Positions 60,456 to 64,000 of a stretch of 64,000 bases of DNA are shown one piece after another; the first letter of the stretch is position 1; every line of letters begins with the position of its first letter. Location of the stretch: positions 186,001 to 250,000 of the forward strand of contig CAWJIB010000006.1 in the NCBI GenBank assembly GCA_963842835.1. Direction: 5' to 3'. The notes beneath the pieces are model-generated. The model made no database searches and had not been told where the DNA came from. It saw only the letters and a list, made by a program, of their open reading frames with translations. The position numbers and the translations under genes are program-made. Source of the DNA: Roseiarcus sp963842835. GTDB lineage: Bacteria; Pseudomonadota; Alphaproteobacteria; Rhizobiales; Beijerinckiaceae.

Positions 60456-61523
60456 CTATCGATCGTTCTCGAGAGCGCTCGCGGACCGAGGCGCTTCACC
60501 CGGCTCGAGCAGCCCTGCGAAGGGATCATGCCGCAGGAGGCGAGCCGCGGCGCCCTCGCTCTGCGCGAAGTAGAGGGCTCGATCGCCGGCCAGGGCTTGC
60601 TGGACAGGCCGTCGCGGCGGAACGGCCGGCGCCGAGGCGACCGGGCCGATCGCGCGCGCATCGGCGCCCAGGTCGAAGGGGCGCGGCGGCGGCGGCGGGG
60701 CTTTCAACAATTTAGGATTTGGCGCAACGGCGGCCACCGTAGGCTCTGGCGCTGCGGCCGGCGCGGGTTCGGGCGCCGGAGCCGGCCGCGGCGCGGCGGG
60801 CTTGAAGAAATTCGGCAGGAACGGGGTCGGCGCCTGCGAGGCGACCATCACCGGCGCGCCGCTCGGCAGACCGTCGATCGTGGCCGGCGCGCCATTGGTG
60901 CGCAGGCTCGCGAGCAGCATCGAATCGTCGGAGCCTTCGAGCGGGGCGCGGCCGACATATTCGACTTTGACCTTCGCGGTGCCGGCGCCCTTGAAATCGA
61001 GAACGTCGGCGACGCGCGAGGACACGTCCATGACGCGTCCGCCGTGATAGGGGCCGCGATCGTTCACGCGCACGATGATCGAATAGCCATTGGCGAGATT
61101 GGTGACCCGGGCGTAGCTGGGCAGAGGCATGGTCGGATGCGCGGCGGTGAACGAGCGCATGTCGTAGACCTCGCCGTTGGCGGTGCGGCGGCCATGGAAA
61201 GCGTCGCCGTACCAGGAAGCCATGCCGACGGCGGTGTAGTTCGCATTCTCGCCGGGGTAATAGGTGCGGCCGGCGATCGTATAGGGATGGCCCACGAGAT
61301 ATTGCCCGCCGCCGCGCGGCACCGGCTCGCCATCCGCGACGACCCGCGGACTCGCCGGGCCATATTTGGATTGTGAAAAATATTCCTTGCCGTTGCCGCG
61401 GGCGTGCGGCGAAGGCGGTTGCGCGCAACCCGCCAGCGACGCCGCAACGAGGGCCACGGCACCCGCTCGGCGCCAGGGTCCAAAGCCCGTCTCGACGCGA
61501 AACATTCGGGCGGCGAAAATCAT
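60456..61523 (-). CDS. rlpA: RlpA-like septal-ring lytic transglycosylase lipoprotein
   Basis: 355 residues. A lipoprotein signal with lipobox LAGC is near residue 32. The double-psi beta-barrel domain (about residues 85-180) contains GMASWYGDAFHGRRTANGEVYD, the His in AAHPTMPLPSYARVTN and the Asp in IIVRVNDRGPY. RlpA cleaves denuded glycan strands at the septum. The C-terminal part is Pro/Ala-rich, and I see no SPOR domain. It is followed by the DacC-like gene. Confidence 0.92.
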   Translation of the reverse strand: MIFAARMFRVETGFGPWRRAGAVALVAASLAGCAQPPSPHARGNGKEYFSQSKYGPASPRVVADGEPVPRGGGQYLVGHPYTIAGRTYYPGENANYTAVGMASWYGDAFHGRRTANGEVYDMRSFTAAHPTMPLPSYARVTNLANGYSIIVRVNDRGPYHGGRVMDVSSRVADVLDFKGAGTAKVKVEYVGRAPLEGSDDSMLLASLRTNGAPATIDGLPSGAPVMVASQAPTPFLPNFFKPAAPRPAPAPEPAPAAAPEPTVAAVAPNPKLLKAPPPPPRPFDLGADARAIGPVASAPAVPPRRPVQQALAGDRALYFAQSEGAAARLLRHDPFAGLLEPGEAPRSASALENDR

Positions 61524-61716
61524 CGACCCAAACTCGCCACGGCTACGCCACGAAAACACACTCGCGCCTCGCGCAAGACTTGGCCTTGCCGCAAGACTTG
61601 GCCTTGGCGAAAGCAAGGTTCAGCAAACATTCCTGTCGCCACTTTGTCCCGACTTCCTTTCCAAAGACCTAACGGATTCGCCGTCATTGTGCGAATCGGC
61701 CCGCGCCGGACAGCGC

Positions 61717-62442
61717 TCAACGCCAATGCTCGCTGAGCCAAGTCACCGGGCGCACGCTCTTATAGGCCTTCTTGTACCAAGGCGCCGGCCACTTTCCCTC
61801 GGCCGCTTCGTGCGGGCGCGGATGGCCGGTGAAGACGACGATGCGGGCGCCCGCGGGGATCTCCACGTTTTTCCAATGATTGAGTGGGAAATGCGGCATC
61901 ATCGTGGCCTTGAAGCTTGGACACCATTCGCCCGGCCAGAAAACCAGCGGCAGGCCAGACTCGCGGGTCAGATAGACCTGCTCGTTCGAATAGAGCCGGC
62001 GCTTCTCCAGAGGCGCCTTTTCGAAATTGTCGACCAGATGCGGCGCGCCGCCCGCTGGAAAGCGCATGACCGAAGAATTGCCGCTGTTTTTTGATCCCCA
62101 ATCCCGGATAATGGCGAGCTTGCCGGGATCGAGATCGAAGAACGGGTCGAGCGGCCCGACGATGACGACGTCCAGGTCGAGAAACAGGATGTCGCCCTCG
62201 ACGCCGATGTCGCGCGACCACAGCGCGAGTTTGCGCCAGGGACTGAGGCCCAGGCCCCTCGCCGGCAATTTGATCGGCGGAATCGGCCTCGCCTCGATTC
62301 CTGGATCCAGTCCGGTCGGATCGTCGGTGAACGCGATGAAGCGCGTGGCTCGCGCGACATTGCGCATGACGCCGCGATAGAGGCGGTTGGCGTAGTCGAC
62401 GGGAAACCCTGTTCCCCAACGAATGCAAGCGACGGTCTGCAA
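61717..62442 (-). CDS. Glycosyltransferase-like protein (GT-A fold)
   Basis: 241 residues from a TTG at 62442 with GAGGAG six bases upstream. LFLDLDVVIVGPLDPFFDLD near residue 88 carries a DxD-type metal motif, and WRKLALWSRD, SNEQVYLTRE and VVFTGHPRPHEA are conserved-looking stretches. This resembles GT8-like or mannosyltransferase-type bacterial proteins. There is no membrane span. The sugar and acceptor are unknown. It stands next to tRNA-Arg. Confidence 0.75.
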   Translation of the reverse strand: MQTVACIRWGTGFPVDYANRLYRGVMRNVARATRFIAFTDDPTGLDPGIEARPIPPIKLPARGLGLSPWRKLALWSRDIGVEGDILFLDLDVVIVGPLDPFFDLDPGKLAIIRDWGSKNSGNSSVMRFPAGGAPHLVDNFEKAPLEKRRLYSNEQVYLTRESGLPLVFWPGEWCPSFKATMMPHFPLNHWKNVEIPAGARIVVFTGHPRPHEAAEGKWPAPWYKKAYKSVRPVTWLSEHWR

Positions 62443-62507
62443 ATTCGGCTCCTCGAGAGATCTCGCAACCCGGCCTGACAAAAGCGGGCCGCGACGCGAT
62501 GTCCGGC

Positions 62508-62584
62508 TGGCAACTCCGGCAGGGCTCGAACCTGCGACCTGCCGCTTAGAAGGCGGCTGCTCTATCCAACTGAGCTACGGAGCC
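62508..62584 (-). tRNA. tRNA-Arg (anticodon TCT)
   Basis: A 77-base cloverleaf with encoded CCA on the minus strand. The acceptor GGCTCCG pairs with CGGAGTT, the anticodon stem GCCGC/GCGGC holds loop CTTCTAA (anticodon TCT), and GGTTCGAGCC is the T arm. Confidence 0.95.
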
Positions 62585-62605
62585 AACGCCGCATTCGGCC
62601 TCGCG

Positions 62606-62908
62606 TCAGTGCGACCACGGCACGACGCGGTTCGGCCGAAAGTTGTCGGAATAGGACAGGATCTTGCGATGGGGAAGCTTGGGCTCTTCGACGCGATAGG
62701 CGATGCCGTTACGCGTGGCGTAGGCGATCGCTTCGTCCTTGCTGTCGAAGCGCAGCTTCACCTGCGCCTTCATATCGCTGGAGCTCGTCCAGCCCATCAG
62801 CGGCTCGATGCGGCGGGGCGACTCCGGCTCGTATTCCAGAATCCATTTGTCTTTCGACTGGCCCGACTGCATCGCGTTGCGGGCGGGAAGATAAATGCGT
62901 GCGGTCAT
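62606..62908 (-). CDS. NADH dehydrogenase complex I NDUFS4-like subunit
   Basis: 100 residues. ARIYLPARNAMQSGQSKDKW starts the family domain, with WTSSSDMKAQVKLRFDSKDEA in the middle and a C-terminal RKILSYSDNFRPNRVVPWSH close to mitochondrial NDUFS4. It is an accessory subunit of the peripheral arm, typical of alphaproteobacteria. It lies between tRNA-Arg and tRNA-Pro on the same strand. Confidence 0.93.
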   Translation of the reverse strand: MTARIYLPARNAMQSGQSKDKWILEYEPESPRRIEPLMGWTSSSDMKAQVKLRFDSKDEAIAYATRNGIAYRVEEPKLPHRKILSYSDNFRPNRVVPWSH

Positions 62909-62943
62909 GTCGTTCGCGTGTCCTCGAGGAGCCCGATAGTGCC

Positions 62944-63020
62944 TGGTCGGGGCAGCAGGATTCGAACCTGCGACCTGAAGTACCCAAAACTTCCGCGCTA
63001 CCGGGCTGCGCTATACCCCG
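62944..63020 (-). tRNA. tRNA-Pro (anticodon TGG)
   Basis: A 77-base cloverleaf with CCA on the minus strand. The acceptor CGGGGTA pairs with TGCCCCG, the anticodon stem GAAGT/ACTTC holds loop TTTGGGT (anticodon TGG). It is the second proline tRNA in the window. Confidence 0.95.
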
Positions 63021-63374
63021 ACATCCGCGTCGTGGCTAACATGCGCGGCGCCGGGGAACAAGAGCGCCGACCTGCTGTGCCTCTCATCGCAATTCAAAGC
63101 CGAGAAGTCGCGCTCAACGGCGAATCGTCAAGCGATGGTCTCCGGCTAAAAAACGGTCGGCAAATATCCATCGCTTCGCGCGGCGCGCAGGCGACAGCCG
63201 TGCCCAACCGTCAATTGGCAAGAAACCATCAATCGCCTTGCTAAACCCGACCGTATCGACCAATCGCCGCATCGGCGCGCCCCTTGGGTCCGGCGAAGCC
63301 CCGGGGCTTGACGAGACGGGCGCCGCTCTCCAATCAGGCGTCGTCGGCGCTTCGCCGTCAGGATCTCCGTTCGA
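63021..63374. other. Intergenic stretch between tRNA-Pro and the acyltransferase gene
   Basis: No convincing gene. A minus-strand frame ending at 63114 overlaps the acyltransferase start and has Arg/Pro-rich composition, so I do not call it. Confidence 0.35.
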
Positions 63375-64000
63375 ATGCCCTTTGTTAAGCGCCTGCGCCA
63401 TAAAATTGAATACGTTGCCTTTTTGGCGCTCGCGGCCCTCATCCGCGCCCTGCCTGTGGAAATGGCCTCAAGATGGTCTGGGGCGGGCTGGCGGCTCGTC
63501 GCCCCGCGTCTTCGCCGCCACAAACGCGCTTTGAAGAATCTCTCTCTCGCCTTTCCGGAAAAACCCCCGGTCGAGATCGAGGCGATCGCGCTGGGTATGT
63601 GGGACAGTCTCGGACGCACCTTCGCAGAATTTTTTCACGTCGACGAGATCGTCAATGGCGGCCGCATTCAGTTCGAGTCGGCTGAACTTTTCGAAGCGAT
63701 ACGCAGCCGCGGCGGCGGCGTCGTCGCCTGCAGCCTACATATGGCCAATTGGGAAGTGGTCTCTCAGGCGGCTCTGCCATTGGGACTGCGCCCGGTGGGC
63801 GTCTACCAGAGGATCGTCAATCCCTTCGTCGATCGCTACGTCAAAGCGGTCCGCGAGCCGCTATACCCCGGCGGGCTGTGGGAAAAGTCGCCTCGGGTCG
63901 CAAGAGTCATGCTGCGTTGCGCACGCGACGGCGGCTGCGCGGCGCTCTTGGCCGATCAGCGCGATCCCAGGGGGCTTCCCGCGACCTTCTTCGGCAGGCC
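63375..64000 (+). CDS. Lipid A lauroyl/myristoyl acyltransferase (LpxL/HtrB family), cut by window edge
   Basis: About 208 residues are present with no stop before the window ends. An N-terminal hydrophobic stretch (YVAFLALAALIRALPVEMASR) is followed by KRALKNLSLAFPEK and the HX4E catalytic motif CSLHMANWEVV near residue 125. GVYQRIVNPFVDRYV and LLADQRDPRG are further family marks. The enzyme adds a secondary acyl chain to lipid A at the inner membrane. GGATC upstream is only a weak ribosome-binding site. Confidence 0.93.
   Translation, partial: MPFVKRLRHKIEYVAFLALAALIRALPVEMASRWSGAGWRLVAPRLRRHKRALKNLSLAFPEKPPVEIEAIALGMWDSLGRTFAEFFHVDEIVNGGRIQFESAELFEAIRSRGGGVVACSLHMANWEVVSQAALPLGLRPVGVYQRIVNPFVDRYVKAVREPLYPGGLWEKSPRVARVMLRCARDGGCAALLADQRDPRGLPATFFGR

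Noticed and set aside
63114..63401. 95-residue minus-strand frame overlapping the acyltransferase start
   Set aside because: The frame overlaps a well supported gene start and looks like GC-rich noise, though a short product from 63272 cannot be fully excluded.
1..64000. CRISPR array
   Set aside because: I found no regularly spaced direct repeats; the palindromic repeats are only two and lack spacers.

Overview
This window looks like chromosomal DNA of a GC-rich alphaproteobacterium, most likely of the order Hyphomicrobiales (Rhizobiales). The reasons are gene content and order: tatA-tatB-tatC-serS followed by surE-pcm-nlpD, rplM-rpsI, rpsF-rpsR-DUF2232-rplI, rlpA-dacC-tmk-holB-metG-tatD-MBL, and an NDUFS4-like complex I subunit between two tRNA genes. 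The unusually complete copper gene set would suit a copper-dependent methanotroph such as Methylocystis or Methylosinus, but no methane monooxygenase gene is present, so the genus stays open.

Layout. 1-6.5 kb: the start of a DeoR-type repressor (cut by the window edge) divergent from a ribokinase, a soluble PAS-containing chemotaxis receptor, a 30-residue membrane peptide, two poorly known proteins and homoserine dehydrogenase. 6.5-10 kb: a minus-strand copper operon (DUF2946 protein, a putative outer-membrane protein, CopC, PCu(A)C chaperone, CopD) behind a recognisable promoter. 10-14.3 kb: a TonB-like protein and a Zur repressor divergent from znuACB, with a Zur-box-like palindrome between. 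14.3-25.2 kb: recJ, GDPD/RidA, tatABC, an EamA transporter, serS, a secreted Kazal-type inhibitor and surE-pcm-nlpD. 25.3-29.2 kb: an ATPase, then a MerR/CueR-type regulator divergent from a CopA P-type ATPase, with a textbook 19-bp-spacer MerR-family promoter. 29.3-37.4 kb: IscA-like protein, RhlE helicase, enoyl-CoA hydratase/CoA-binding pair, rhomboid, rplM-rpsI and a B12-binding radical SAM protein. 37.4-39 kb is a lower-GC patch with a one-cysteine DsbA-like protein. 39-48.9 kb: argC, an FAH-family hydrolase, an NYN protein with a family 5-type uracil-DNA glycosylase, aldose epimerase, the S6/S18/L9 cluster, an SDR, ihfA and a MerR-type regulator.

48.9-52.1 kb is the accessory-looking part: tRNA-Pro(GGG), a lone Flp pilin, gene remnants, a strong terminator, a small membrane protein, a ribbon-helix-helix-like protein, an SDR lacking the catalytic Tyr/Lys, and the stub of a LysR regulator beside an isochorismatase-like hydrolase. 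52.7-64 kb returns to core genes: M20 peptidase, MBL hydrolase, TatD, MetG, HolB, Tmk, a DacC-like protein, RlpA, a glycosyltransferase-like protein, two tRNAs, the NDUFS4-like subunit and the start of a lipid A acyltransferase.

The most striking observation is that the DacC-like protein has lost the key residues of all three penicillin-binding-protein motifs, so it is probably a non-catalytic member of that family. Two metal circuits (copper import/export and zinc uptake) are present with their likely control sites. Several genes are tightly coupled by ATGA, GTGA, TTGA or TGATG overlaps. Two copies of a palindromic intergenic repeat occur 15 kb apart.
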